Origin: Marixanthomonas ophiurae
GTDB lineage: Bacteria > Bacteroidota > Bacteroidia > Flavobacteriales > Flavobacteriaceae
DNA: 64,000 nt
Assembly (NCBI RefSeq): GCF_003413745.1
Contig: NZ_QVID01000001.1
Span: 62,001-126,000 of the forward strand
Direction of reading: 5' to 3'
Under the pieces are notes generated by a model that saw only the letters and a program-made list of their open reading frames with translations, searched no databases and was not told the origin of the DNA. How positions within the stretch are numbered: the stretch's first letter is position 1; each line of letters begins with the position of its first letter. A program made the translations under genes and the position numbers. Shown here piece by piece: positions 16,369 to 25,142 of this stretch.

Positions 16369-17193
16369 ATGAAAAAAATTACGTTACTACCTTTACTATT
16401 TATCTTATTAACTTTTGGAATGCAGGCACAGGTATTTCCAAATCCATATTGCGAAATAGCAGATCCTTCCGACACTACTGTTGAAGAAATCACTGCCGTT
16501 AATTTCGCAGGAACTAACATCACGAACAATGATGCTTCTGCGGTTTTAATTAACAAAACTGAAACGATTATAGGCATTACACCTAGCGAAACCTACACTA
16601 TTTCAGTGGAAGGAGACACAAAAGGAGATTTCGACAATGATATAGTTGCTTTTATCGATTGGAACCAAAATGAGGTTTTAGATGATGCGAACGAAATTTA
16701 CGAAATAGGAACGCTTACCAACTCTACAGGAGATGATGGAGTTTCAGTAAGTATGGATATTATGGTTCCTTCTGATGCCGTGTTGGGGACAACGCGTATT
16801 AGAATTACCAAAACATACACAGATGAAGATTCCGTTGCTGAAATAGATCCCTGCGCAATTGCTTTTAATCCATTCGGACAGGGTATCTTCCCTGGATATG
16901 GACAAGCCTTAGATTTTACCCTAAATGTTGGCACTTTGACAACTGAAAACTTTGATGTTAATTCTTTCTCGGCATACCCAATACCAACACAAAATGTTTT
17001 AAATTTAAGTTACAAGTCCGAGATAAGTTCCGTTAAAATTTATAATCTTTTAGGACAAGAACAAGAAGTGTATACACAAAATAAGACAGCATCTACACTA
17101 CAATTAAACGTTTCAAAATTAACTACTGGAGCCTATATCGTCAAGTTAGTTAGCGAGGAAGGTTACTATAGCTTTAACATGTTAAAACAATAA
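16369..17193 (+). CDS. GEVED-domain secreted protein with T9SS sorting domain
   Basis: Secreted 274-aa protein. The signal peptide ends MQAQ near residue 22. The middle carries FIDWNQNEVLDDANE and the ITVPSDA-like MVPSDAVLGTTRIRI segment, typical of GEVED beta domains found in Bacteroidota surface proteins. The C-terminus has YPIPTQNVLNL, the LGQE turn and a Lys/Gln end, a type A T9SS sorting domain. It is a single gene. The binding target is unknown. The GEVED assignment is from motif recognition and is moderately sure; export by T9SS is more certain. Confidence 0.8.
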   Translation: MKKITLLPLLFILLTFGMQAQVFPNPYCEIADPSDTTVEEITAVNFAGTNITNNDASAVLINKTETIIGITPSETYTISVEGDTKGDFDNDIVAFIDWNQNEVLDDANEIYEIGTLTNSTGDDGVSVSMDIMVPSDAVLGTTRIRITKTYTDEDSVAEIDPCAIAFNPFGQGIFPGYGQALDFTLNVGTLTTENFDVNSFSAYPIPTQNVLNLSYKSEISSVKIYNLLGQEQEVYTQNKTASTLQLNVSKLTTGAYIVKLVSEEGYYSFNMLKQ

Positions 17194-17268
17194 AAACCAA
17201 CACAGTTTGTCTTGGCTTAAAAGGCATTTACATCGCTTAGCACAAATTAAATAAACACTGGAAAAATA

Positions 17269-17298
17269 GTTGGCACTATACAATTGAATAGTGTCAAC
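17269..17298. terminator. Convergent terminator overlapping the esterase stop codon
   Basis: GTTGGCACTAT (17269-17279) pairs with ATAGTGTCAAC (17288-17298) with one mismatch. The right arm contains the stop codon of the minus-strand esterase (17294-17296). T-rich tails lie on both sides. Confidence 0.55.
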
Positions 17299-18040
17299 TT
17301 TTCAACAACGGCCTCAGTGTCTCCCACACTGTATTCGCCACTATTTTATGTCCTTCAACAGTTGGGTGAATACCATCGGATTGATTCAATGCCGCAACGC
17401 CACCAACATCTTTCAAAATAAAAGGTATAAACGCGAGGTTATTTTTTTCGGCCAAATCTGCGTAAAGTTGTCTGAATCCCTTTGTATAATCCTGTCCCAT
17501 ATTTGGAGGCAATTCCATACCCGCAAGCACGATTGTGGTTTCGGGGCTTTTTTCTCTTACTATGTCGATAATTGCCTGCAAATTAGCCCGTGTTTCAGAT
17601 AAAGCCACACCACGTAATCCATCATTGGCACCAAGCTCCAATAAAAATATGTCCATATTCTGTTTTATTACCCAATCAATTCGGCTTTTACCACCAGCGG
17701 TTGTTTCACCACTTACACCAGAGTTGATCACCGTATATTCTAAACCTAACGAATCAATCTTTTCTTGCAATACGGCCGGATAGGCATCATCGGTATCGTC
17801 CAGCCCATAACCCGCGGTAATACTATCCCCAAAACATAAGATCGTCTTTGTTGAAATATCGGTTGCTACAGTATCTTCAATCTGTTCCGCAGCTTTTTTA
17901 TTTTCAGTTGTTTTTTCGGTTTTTGTATCGCCACAAGACAAAAGAAACAGGGCTATAAAAAAATAACTAAACTTTATGAGTTTCAGCCCAAAAGAAGGTA
18001 GTAAATTAATGTGAAAATGATTATTATGTGCGCTGAACAT
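17294..18040 (-). CDS. TesA-like GDSL arylesterase/lysophospholipase lipoprotein
   Basis: SGNH/GDSL hydrolase of 248 aa. Block I is FGDSITAGYG with the nucleophile Ser73, block III is GANDGLRG and block V is DGIHP with the catalytic Asp and His. The N-terminus has a hydrophobic stretch ending LLSC, a lipobox with Cys36, followed by a charged linker, so it is likely anchored in the envelope. The long n-region makes the exact start uncertain. It is divergent from ybbA-ybbP-like genes with 23 bases between. The same three genes are neighbours in E. coli (tesA-ybbA-ybbP), which supports the assignment and hints at a shared envelope-lipid role. Confidence 0.88.
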   Translation of the reverse strand: MFSAHNNHFHINLLPSFGLKLIKFSYFFIALFLLSCGDTKTEKTTENKKAAEQIEDTVATDISTKTILCFGDSITAGYGLDDTDDAYPAVLQEKIDSLGLEYTVINSGVSGETTAGGKSRIDWVIKQNMDIFLLELGANDGLRGVALSETRANLQAIIDIVREKSPETTIVLAGMELPPNMGQDYTKGFRQLYADLAEKNNLAFIPFILKDVGGVAALNQSDGIHPTVEGHKIVANTVWETLRPLLKS

Positions 18041-18063
18041 TCGTTGTTATTTAAATTAAGATC

Positions 18064-18753
18064 ATGCCAAAGATATTAAACATTACCAACTTGGAAAAGA
18101 CATATGCTAGCGGTAACAAGCAATTAACAGTATTGCAAGACATTACTTTCCATGTGGAAAAAGGCCAAACCTTTTCCATTGTAGGACCTTCAGGAAGTGG
18201 TAAGACTACCTTATTGGGGTTATGTGCCGGTTTAGATGAACCCAATGCGGGTTCAGTAGAACTTTGTGGACAGGATTTGAAAAGCTTGAATGAAGACCAA
18301 CGTGCGCAATTACGAAATGAGGAAGTCGGGTTTATTTTTCAGAATTTTCAATTGTTACCAACCCTTACGGCGCTTGAAAATGTAAGCGTGCCTTTAGAAT
18401 TACAAGGTGCAAAAGACGCCATACAAAAAAGCAGGAATCTATTAGAAAAGGTAGGTTTGGCAGATCGTGTTCATCACTATCCATCACAATTATCTGGTGG
18501 CGAACAACAACGTGTAGCACTGGCAAGAGCTTTTGCGAATGCACCTTCCATACTATTTGCAGATGAACCTACAGGAAATCTAGATGCCGAAACCGGTGAA
18601 AAGGTAATCCAGTTATTATTAGATCTAAATAAAGAAAATGGAACCACCTTGGTGATCGTTACCCACGATTTAGAGTTAGCCAACCGTACGCAGCAAATAT
18701 TAACGCTAAAAGGCGGAAAAACAGTTACCAACCAATCTACTCCCGTATTTTGA
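18064..18753 (+). CDS. ABC transporter ATP-binding protein, YbbA/LolD type
   Basis: ATPase subunit of 229 aa. Walker A GPSGSGKTT is at residues 41-49, followed by the Q-loop, the signature LSGGEQQR, Walker B ILFADEP and the switch His in VIVTHD. The length and pattern fit the MacB/LolD/YbbA group that drives FtsX-type permeases. The permease gene overlaps by 4 bases (18750-18753), so the two are translationally coupled. Synteny with a tesA-like gene points to YbbA rather than LolD. The substrate is unknown. Confidence 0.93.
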   Translation: MPKILNITNLEKTYASGNKQLTVLQDITFHVEKGQTFSIVGPSGSGKTTLLGLCAGLDEPNAGSVELCGQDLKSLNEDQRAQLRNEEVGFIFQNFQLLPTLTALENVSVPLELQGAKDAIQKSRNLLEKVGLADRVHHYPSQLSGGEQQRVALARAFANAPSILFADEPTGNLDAETGEKVIQLLLDLNKENGTTLVIVTHDLELANRTQQILTLKGGKTVTNQSTPVF

Positions 18754-21296
18754 ACAAGTTAAAACCTAACAAAAATATAAATGCACTTTGGCTATTTAAA
18801 ATGGCGTGGCGTGATGCCAAAGCCAGCAAAGTACGTTTGCTTTTATTTATGGCATCGATTATTTTGGGCATTGCGGCAGTCGTTTCCATACAATTATTCA
18901 GCACGAATTTAAAGGATAATATTCAGCGCCAATCAAAAAACTTGATGGGTGCCGATTTTATTATTGATTCTAAGCAAATACCTACAGAAGGAGCGCAAGC
19001 AATCATCGATTCGTTAGAGCCTGATGCTCATGAAGTAAACTTTGTTTCCATGGTGGCTTTTCCGAAGAACGGTGGCACCAAATTGGTAAAAGTACGTGGC
19101 ATGGAAGGTAATTTTCCCTTTTATGGAACTATTGAAACCCAACCGACTGCCGTAGCAAAAACCTATCAAGAGTCAGGGGGTGCTTTGGTAGATGCCACGC
19201 TTATGCTTCAGTTTAATGCGAAACCAGGCGATTCTATAAAAGTAGGTGAACTAACGCTTCCCATTGCGGGTGCTTTACAATCGATTCCGGGAAGCTCCGC
19301 GATTTCGACTTCTGTGGCACCGCCCGTCATCATTCCTTATCGATTTATAGAAGCTACAGACTTGTTGCAGTTTGGAAGCCGAAAAGAATACCAATACTTT
19401 TATAAGGTACAAGATACCGTAAACCTAACCCATCTTGAAGACAAACTCGAACCCGCACTGGATTTAGAAAATGCCGATCTGGACACACATACCAGTACTA
19501 CCGAACGCTTGGGCAGACGGTATGACAATGTGGGAAAATTTTTGAACTTGGCGGCTTTTATCGCCTTACTTTTAGGATGTATCGGTATCGCCAGTTCGGT
19601 ACATATTTACATAAAAGAAAAATTAAAAGCCATTGCAATTTTAAAATGTATGGGTGCCTCCAGACTTCAAAGTTTTTTAATTTTCTTGATTCAAATTGCT
19701 GGAATTGGAATCATTGGAGGACTCATCGGGTCGCTAATAGGCATCGGAATTCAAGGGTTATTTCCATATTTGCTTAAAGAGTTTTTACCCTTCACGCTTG
19801 AAATAACTATTATGGCGCAACCTATTATTATTGGCGTGTTGCTTGGGGTATTTATGTCTGTTTTATTTGCACTGCTACCCTTGTTAAGAACTTGGTATGT
19901 TTCACCTCTAGATGTGTTGCGTGTGGATGAAAAATCATCTCAAGAGCCTCGAAAAGTACGGTATCTAGTGTTCGGAACCATTTTGGTATTCCTATTTTTA
20001 TTTTCATTGTGGCTTATTAAAGATGCGTTGTATGCATTGGCATTTGTAGGCGGCACCGTTATTACTTTTGCGATTTTAGCAGGGGTAGCTTCTTTATTTA
20101 TAAAGATGGTAAAACGTTTTTTTCCGAAGCATTGGAGCTTTACGGCACGCCAAAGCCTGCTTAACCTATTTAGACCAAACAATCAAACTGTTGTATTAGT
20201 CGTTGCTATAGGTCTGGGAACATTTTTAATTAGCACCTTGTATTTTACGAAGGATATCCTTTTAACAAAAACAGAAATTGAGCAGACCGCTAAAAATGCC
20301 AATATCATCATTTTGGATATCCAACCTGAACAGCGCGATTCTGTAGCCGAAAGTATTACCGCTAAAGAATTACCAGTGCTCAACAAAATTCCGCTGGTGA
20401 CCATGCGAATGCATAGCCTCAATGGGACGTTGGTAAATAAACTCCGCCAAGACACTACACGCCAAATACGCGGTTGGATCCTGAACCACGAATTCAGAAC
20501 TACCTATCGCGATGCGCTTACACCCTCTGAAGAGTTGCTGGAAGGCACGTGGACTCCACAAGTAAAGGAAGACGAGCCTGTTTATATTTCCATTTCAGAT
20601 AATCTTGCTGAAGATGCTAAACTAAGTGTTGGCGACCCTGTTGTTTTTAATGTGCAAGGGGTGCTAATGGAAACCATCGTTGGCAGTGTACGCCAAGTAG
20701 ATTGGGCACAAATGCAGCTTAATTTTAGCGTTGTATTTCCTGAAGGCGTGTTGGAACAAGCGCCACAATTTAATGTTTTTACAACCCATGTGGCAGACGA
20801 GCAAGGTTCCGCAACCTTGCAACGGGACTTGGTCGCTACATTTCCGAACGTGACCATTATCGATCTGCGACAGGTATATAGCTTGGTAGAAGATATATTA
20901 GAGCAAGTATCTTGGGTGATCAATTTTATGGCATTCTTTAGTATTCTTACGGGAATTATCGTACTCATTGGCTCCGTGCGGACAAGTAAATACCAACGGA
21001 TTAAAGAAAGCGTACTGCTTCGCACCTTGGGAGCCAAAAACAAACAGATACTAAAGATCTCAGCATTGGAATATGTCTTTTTAGGCCTGTTGGGTAGCTT
21101 GGTTGGGATTATACTGGCATTAATAAGCAGTTTGTGTTTGGCGCTTTTTGTATTCAACGAACCCTTTGTACCATCCTTTATTCCATTTGTGGTATTTGTA
21201 CCGGGAATTACCCTACTGGTGTTAGCAATTGGCTTAAGCAACATCCAAACCGTACTGCGTAGTTCGCCATTAGAGGTGTTGCGCAAAGAAGGTTAG
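18750..21296 (+). CDS. ABC transporter permease, YbbP/FtsX type
   Basis: Inner-membrane permease of 848 aa with the YbbP layout: an N-terminal membrane segment (about 30-50), a large periplasmic domain, an FtsX block of three helices (about 270-385), two further helices, a second periplasmic domain and a final FtsX block at 725-840. The frame starts with TTG at 18750, which overlaps the ybbA stop as TTGA; there is no ATG nearby except the internal MAWRDAK at about residue 18, which would leave little before the first helix. Both starts are possible. It works with the upstream ATPase, probably moving hydrophobic envelope compounds, as inferred from the family. Confidence 0.9.
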   Translation: MNKLKPNKNINALWLFKMAWRDAKASKVRLLLFMASIILGIAAVVSIQLFSTNLKDNIQRQSKNLMGADFIIDSKQIPTEGAQAIIDSLEPDAHEVNFVSMVAFPKNGGTKLVKVRGMEGNFPFYGTIETQPTAVAKTYQESGGALVDATLMLQFNAKPGDSIKVGELTLPIAGALQSIPGSSAISTSVAPPVIIPYRFIEATDLLQFGSRKEYQYFYKVQDTVNLTHLEDKLEPALDLENADLDTHTSTTERLGRRYDNVGKFLNLAAFIALLLGCIGIASSVHIYIKEKLKAIAILKCMGASRLQSFLIFLIQIAGIGIIGGLIGSLIGIGIQGLFPYLLKEFLPFTLEITIMAQPIIIGVLLGVFMSVLFALLPLLRTWYVSPLDVLRVDEKSSQEPRKVRYLVFGTILVFLFLFSLWLIKDALYALAFVGGTVITFAILAGVASLFIKMVKRFFPKHWSFTARQSLLNLFRPNNQTVVLVVAIGLGTFLISTLYFTKDILLTKTEIEQTAKNANIIILDIQPEQRDSVAESITAKELPVLNKIPLVTMRMHSLNGTLVNKLRQDTTRQIRGWILNHEFRTTYRDALTPSEELLEGTWTPQVKEDEPVYISISDNLAEDAKLSVGDPVVFNVQGVLMETIVGSVRQVDWAQMQLNFSVVFPEGVLEQAPQFNVFTTHVADEQGSATLQRDLVATFPNVTIIDLRQVYSLVEDILEQVSWVINFMAFFSILTGIIVLIGSVRTSKYQRIKESVLLRTLGAKNKQILKISALEYVFLGLLGSLVGIILALISSLCLALFVFNEPFVPSFIPFVVFVPGITLLVLAIGLSNIQTVLRSSPLEVLRKEG

Positions 21297-21363
21297 TTTA
21301 TAAGAAGATCTCGAAAAGCGGCTATTTCAGGCATTCCCGCCAATTTTTCGTATATTTTATAGT

Positions 21364-21825
21364 ATGAAGCCCAAAAAACACAACTACCTCATCCCACTAC
21401 TATTCCTCTCCATAGCCATACTATTGTTTGGTTGTGCCGAAACAAAAAAACAGAAGAAAAAAATGACCACCATGACCTTAACCGCAACGGCCTACAATTC
21501 GGTGGAGCACCAAACCAAAAAAGGAAATCCGTCCCTAGCAGCTTGGGGCGATATTTTAGAACCCGGAGAACGCGCTATTGCCGTTTCGCGCGACCTCATC
21601 AAATTGGGACTGGATCACAACGAGGAAATCGAGATCTATGGCCTACCGGGCACCTACATTGTAAAAGACAAAATGCACAAACGCTGGAAACAGAAAATCG
21701 ATATCTATATGGGATTAGATGAAAATGCCGCCCGCAACTGGGGCAAGAAGAAAGTGGAGATTCGGTTTAATAAAAGGGATCGGCCGCATGATAAGTTTTC
21801 TAGGCAAGCGGAGGATGCTAGGTAA
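21364..21825 (+). CDS. 3D-domain (double-psi barrel) lipoprotein
   Basis: A 153-aa protein with a lipobox LLFGC (Cys about residue 24) and a domain resembling the 3D/RlpA-like double-psi beta barrel. The visible signatures are TATAYNSV, AAWGDILEPG, AIAVSRDL, GTYIVKDKM and IDIYMGLDE, where the spaced Asp residues define the 3D motif. Such domains occur in MltA-type lytic transglycosylases and peptidoglycan-associated proteins. No separate catalytic domain is present. It probably acts at the outer or inner membrane on, or next to, peptidoglycan. It lies 67 bases after the permease and may be a separate unit. Confidence 0.75.
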   Translation: MKPKKHNYLIPLLFLSIAILLFGCAETKKQKKKMTTMTLTATAYNSVEHQTKKGNPSLAAWGDILEPGERAIAVSRDLIKLGLDHNEEIEIYGLPGTYIVKDKMHKRWKQKIDIYMGLDENAARNWGKKKVEIRFNKRDRPHDKFSRQAEDAR

Positions 21826-21853
21826 GGAAAGATTCCCTTTTTTGTACTAAGAA

Positions 21854-23059
21854 TTATGGGCCTGTCGTTTTATCCTGCAATTGCCGGAATTTTGAGGGTG
21901 ACATCCCCGTTTTCTGTTTAAATACACGATTAAAACTGGTTTTGGATTGAAATCCACAATCGAAGGCAATGCTTAATAGAGTATATTTTTCGTTCCCTTC
22001 TTTAATCAGTTTTTCTTTGACTTCTTTAACGCGATAGTCATTTATAAAATTATAGAAATTAGTGTGAAGATGCTGATTAAGCAGTTCCGATAGCTTTTTA
22101 TCAGTAATATCCAACTCCTCTGCCAATTGAGAAAGACTTAATGATTCATCTAAATATGGTTTTTTAGTGATGAGCAATTCATTTAATTTATTTTTAAGTC
22201 CTTCAATTTCTCGTGGGGTAAATACATCGAGTTGTCGTACTGGTTTTATAGAGCTTTCAGCCTTCACTTTAGGATTTTTCAAAGGTTTCTGGTTACTGCT
22301 AGCTTGTTCTTCTAATAAAAAATGTGGTAATAAAATTTGCGATTGAAACATCCCTTTATATCCTAACACACAATATAAAAGAATTAGAGCCACTGCTATG
22401 AGCGTACCAATATTCCATGGGATTCTTGGAAAGATCAGTTCGTAAACTGAAAAGAAACTATCTACTACTACAATGCAAAACAACCCAATAATTAAATAGG
22501 AAATCCACTTGAGATTGCTACTTTCAACAAAAGAATACGTTTGTTCCCGTGCTTTTCGAATGGATTCTACCAATTGAAAAGACATCCAAATATAGCCCAG
22601 AAAGTATGCATTTTCAACTAAATTAATATAATCTGCTATTTGAACATATTGTGTGTGATATGCTTTAAACAAACCAAAAACCATACTTAATGCTACTGGC
22701 AATGAAATTGCAATCCAATACATGTAAAAGGGTATTAGATGAACCAACAATGGTTTTATAACTTTATTTAGGGGCTGTATAAGAGACCGAATGTAAAATA
22801 AGAGAAAAGGACCTAATAAAAAACCGGAGCCACTTCCAAATAAAACGGCAATCCCCCCTAAAGGGCGTGATGTATGTAAATAGGCGTAGTAATACAGTAA
22901 AAAGAAAATAGAGTTAATAAAGAAAACCGATAAGAGTTTCTTTGAAAAGCCCGTATTTGATTTCAATAAAAAGACCACCAATAAGAATAGCAGGGACATC
23001 CCTGCTATTAATATAAAGTCTACAAACATTGCCCAATTTTCCACGTTGAAAAATAGCAT
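21854..23059 (-). CDS. Membrane-bound AraC-family transcriptional regulator
   Basis: A 401-aa protein with about seven hydrophobic helices in residues 8-240, a linker, and a C-terminal AraC/XylS double helix-turn-helix at about 285-395 (LAEELDITDKKLSELLNQ and LSIAFDCGFQSKTSFNRVFK, ending GMSPSKFRQ). This 7TM-HTH design is common in Flavobacteriia and suggests sensing of a membrane or periplasmic signal. It lies just downstream of, and in the same direction as, the three T9SS cargo genes, so it may be local to them, but nothing in the sequence proves that. Confidence 0.9.
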   Translation of the reverse strand: MLFFNVENWAMFVDFILIAGMSLLFLLVVFLLKSNTGFSKKLLSVFFINSIFFLLYYYAYLHTSRPLGGIAVLFGSGSGFLLGPFLLFYIRSLIQPLNKVIKPLLVHLIPFYMYWIAISLPVALSMVFGLFKAYHTQYVQIADYINLVENAYFLGYIWMSFQLVESIRKAREQTYSFVESSNLKWISYLIIGLFCIVVVDSFFSVYELIFPRIPWNIGTLIAVALILLYCVLGYKGMFQSQILLPHFLLEEQASSNQKPLKNPKVKAESSIKPVRQLDVFTPREIEGLKNKLNELLITKKPYLDESLSLSQLAEELDITDKKLSELLNQHLHTNFYNFINDYRVKEVKEKLIKEGNEKYTLLSIAFDCGFQSKTSFNRVFKQKTGMSPSKFRQLQDKTTGP

Positions 23060-23099
23060 ATAATTTGCTAAAAAACAACGTGGCCTTCTTATCTGATTG

Positions 23100-24797
23100 C
23101 TACCGTTTTATAAATTTAAAGCTATTTTGATTGGCTATTGTAAGCACATAGAGTCCGCTTTTTAAGCCATCAACTGGTATTTCTAAATTTTCTGTTAGGG
23201 TCCCATTTGCTATTTTTTGGCCTATTAGATTATAAATAGTATACTTTTCTCCCAATAGTTTGTCAGTTGTCTGTATGCGTAAACGACTAGTAGTCGGATT
23301 GGGATACACTTGAATGGTATCGAGTTTATTTGTAGATGTACTGAGTGTTCCGTCTATAAATTTAAACAAGTAGTTATCTCTAAAATCGATACTAGTTACT
23401 TCTTCGGTTTCAGTAGGAAGCGGATTTAAATCTACTGTTGTTTCAAACTGAGCCGCTAAATAAATATTATTTTCGTCATCAATTCCTAATTGATGGGTAT
23501 CGATAAAGCCTACCCCTCCAAATTGATAAGCACTTACAAATTCTCCATCGGAATCTAAGCTAAGCAAAAAAGCCTGAGACGGGTTCGTAGACTCATTAGA
23601 GAGCATAAATTCTTCCGTTGGATCTGGGTTAAAATCTGCAGTACCACTAAAGTATCCAGTAGTATATACATTTTCATTAGCCCCCACTACTATATCGTAA
23701 GTAAAATAAGCATTATCAGAAGCCATATGTTTAGCCCAAGCTACACTACCATCTGCTAATACTTTTAGTACAAAACCGTTATATGCTTCATTACTAGTAA
23801 AGGTATACTCACTACTTCCTGATGCTGGAGCAAAATTAACTGTACCATCAAAATTACCTGTAATATACATATTGTTACTAGTATCATACGCAATTGCATA
23901 TACATTGATGTTCCCTCCTTCTGTAAGGGCTATATTCGTTATAGCTCCGGTTTCATCAATTTGCATCGTATAGCCTGCAAAACCTGTTCCTGAGGCCGTA
24001 ACTGTATACTCCTCAATAGGGCGGGGATCTAAATCTGTAGTTCCTGCAAAATAACCTGAAATAAATAGTTCACTACTACTCTTTACAGAAAGGTCAAGGG
24101 CTAAATCTAAATCCTCTCCGCCATAACTATAGACATTTACAAAATTGCCTGCACTGTCCAACTGTAATAAAAAAGTATCACTCCCTCCTTGACTCGTTAA
24201 TAATGCTTCTCCTAGATTGGGGTCAAAATCTACAGTTTCATATAAATACCCTAGAATATATACGTTTCCTAATTCGTCTACATCAATAGAGGTCGATTCT
24301 TCATATCCGGTACCGCCTACACTCTTTGCCCAAACAAATTCTCCATTGCTAGTAAGTTTTAGTATAAAAATATCACCTCCACCTTGTGAGGTTAAAAGCC
24401 ATTCGCCTCCGCCAGGGTTAAAATCAACCGTTTCATCAAAATAGCCGGTGACGTAAACATTACCTTGACTGTCTGTTGTGATACCCGTACCATAATCAAA
24501 CATAGCTCCCCCTATACTCACTGCCCATTCTAGATTGCCTTCTGTATTGGTCTTTTGAACAAACACATCATAAAACCCGTTGGAAGTAAGGTTGGATTCG
24601 TTATTGGTAATATCAAAATCGGCGGTATCTGTAAAATATCCGGTTACGTAGCTATTGCCTTCCGCATCCACGTGCATTTTTTTTACGACATCCTCTCCAG
24701 CACCTCCAAATCGGCCACCCCATTCATAGGATTGTGCGAAGGTGGTAAACGAGATACAAAGACAAAAAAGCCATACACTATAATTTTTAATCATCAT
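23100..24797 (-). CDS. SBBP-type beta-propeller protein with T9SS sorting domain
   Basis: Secreted 565-aa protein. The signal peptide ends TTFAQ near residue 22. It contains a series of about 50-residue repeats of the type GNVYVTGYFDETVDFNP, TSQGG.DIFILKL and G.FVWAKSVGG, recognisable as SBBP/beta-propeller blades; at least seven are visible. The C-terminus begins VYPNPTTSRLRI and ends KFIKR, a type A T9SS sorting domain. It is likely surface-exposed or released. The target is unknown. It reads in the same direction as two more T9SS cargo genes upstream, but a terminator and 345 bases separate it from the nearest. Confidence 0.87.
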   Translation of the reverse strand: MMIKNYSVWLFCLCISFTTFAQSYEWGGRFGGAGEDVVKKMHVDAEGNSYVTGYFTDTADFDITNNESNLTSNGFYDVFVQKTNTEGNLEWAVSIGGAMFDYGTGITTDSQGNVYVTGYFDETVDFNPGGGEWLLTSQGGGDIFILKLTSNGEFVWAKSVGGTGYEESTSIDVDELGNVYILGYLYETVDFDPNLGEALLTSQGGSDTFLLQLDSAGNFVNVYSYGGEDLDLALDLSVKSSSELFISGYFAGTTDLDPRPIEEYTVTASGTGFAGYTMQIDETGAITNIALTEGGNINVYAIAYDTSNNMYITGNFDGTVNFAPASGSSEYTFTSNEAYNGFVLKVLADGSVAWAKHMASDNAYFTYDIVVGANENVYTTGYFSGTADFNPDPTEEFMLSNESTNPSQAFLLSLDSDGEFVSAYQFGGVGFIDTHQLGIDDENNIYLAAQFETTVDLNPLPTETEEVTSIDFRDNYLFKFIDGTLSTSTNKLDTIQVYPNPTTSRLRIQTTDKLLGEKYTIYNLIGQKIANGTLTENLEIPVDGLKSGLYVLTIANQNSFKFIKR

Positions 24798-25142
24798 ATT
24801 ATTGAAATTTAAACAAGGTTAATTATTAATTTATGAAAACAAATAAACCCATAAAAAACCAATTACGTGCTCCATTGGAAGCAGTGAACCCTATTTATAG
24901 CCCCCTAAAAGTCTGGAACGACGTAAAAATTCTATATATATGATTTTCGACATCCGTTCGTTATCCAATTCATTTTACCTTGGTTAACCATCCCAAGAAT
25001 ACCAAACGGGGCAATTTAAGAAAACGAAAGTTTAAGGTTTGGTTTTTCTGTACAAAACAATACAAAAAAAAGGCTGCTCATACTGAGCAGCCTTACCTGT
25101 TAAAAAAATACAAATAGATTCCGGATTACTAACTAAGTAAAT
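24798..25142. other. Intergenic region with a short reading frame
   Basis: 345 bases. Besides the terminator at 25070, a 36-codon frame (24833-24943, plus strand, MKTNKPIKNQL...) is present. It has no recognisable domain, so it is not called as a gene. The region upstream of the SBBP gene should hold its promoter. Confidence 0.3.
25070..25094. terminator. Terminator after the fibronectin/T9SS gene
   Basis: AAGGCTGCTCA (25070-25080) pairs perfectly with TGAGCAGCCTT (25084-25094). The minus strand continues TTTTTTT, which fits the gene ending at 25143. Confidence 0.8.
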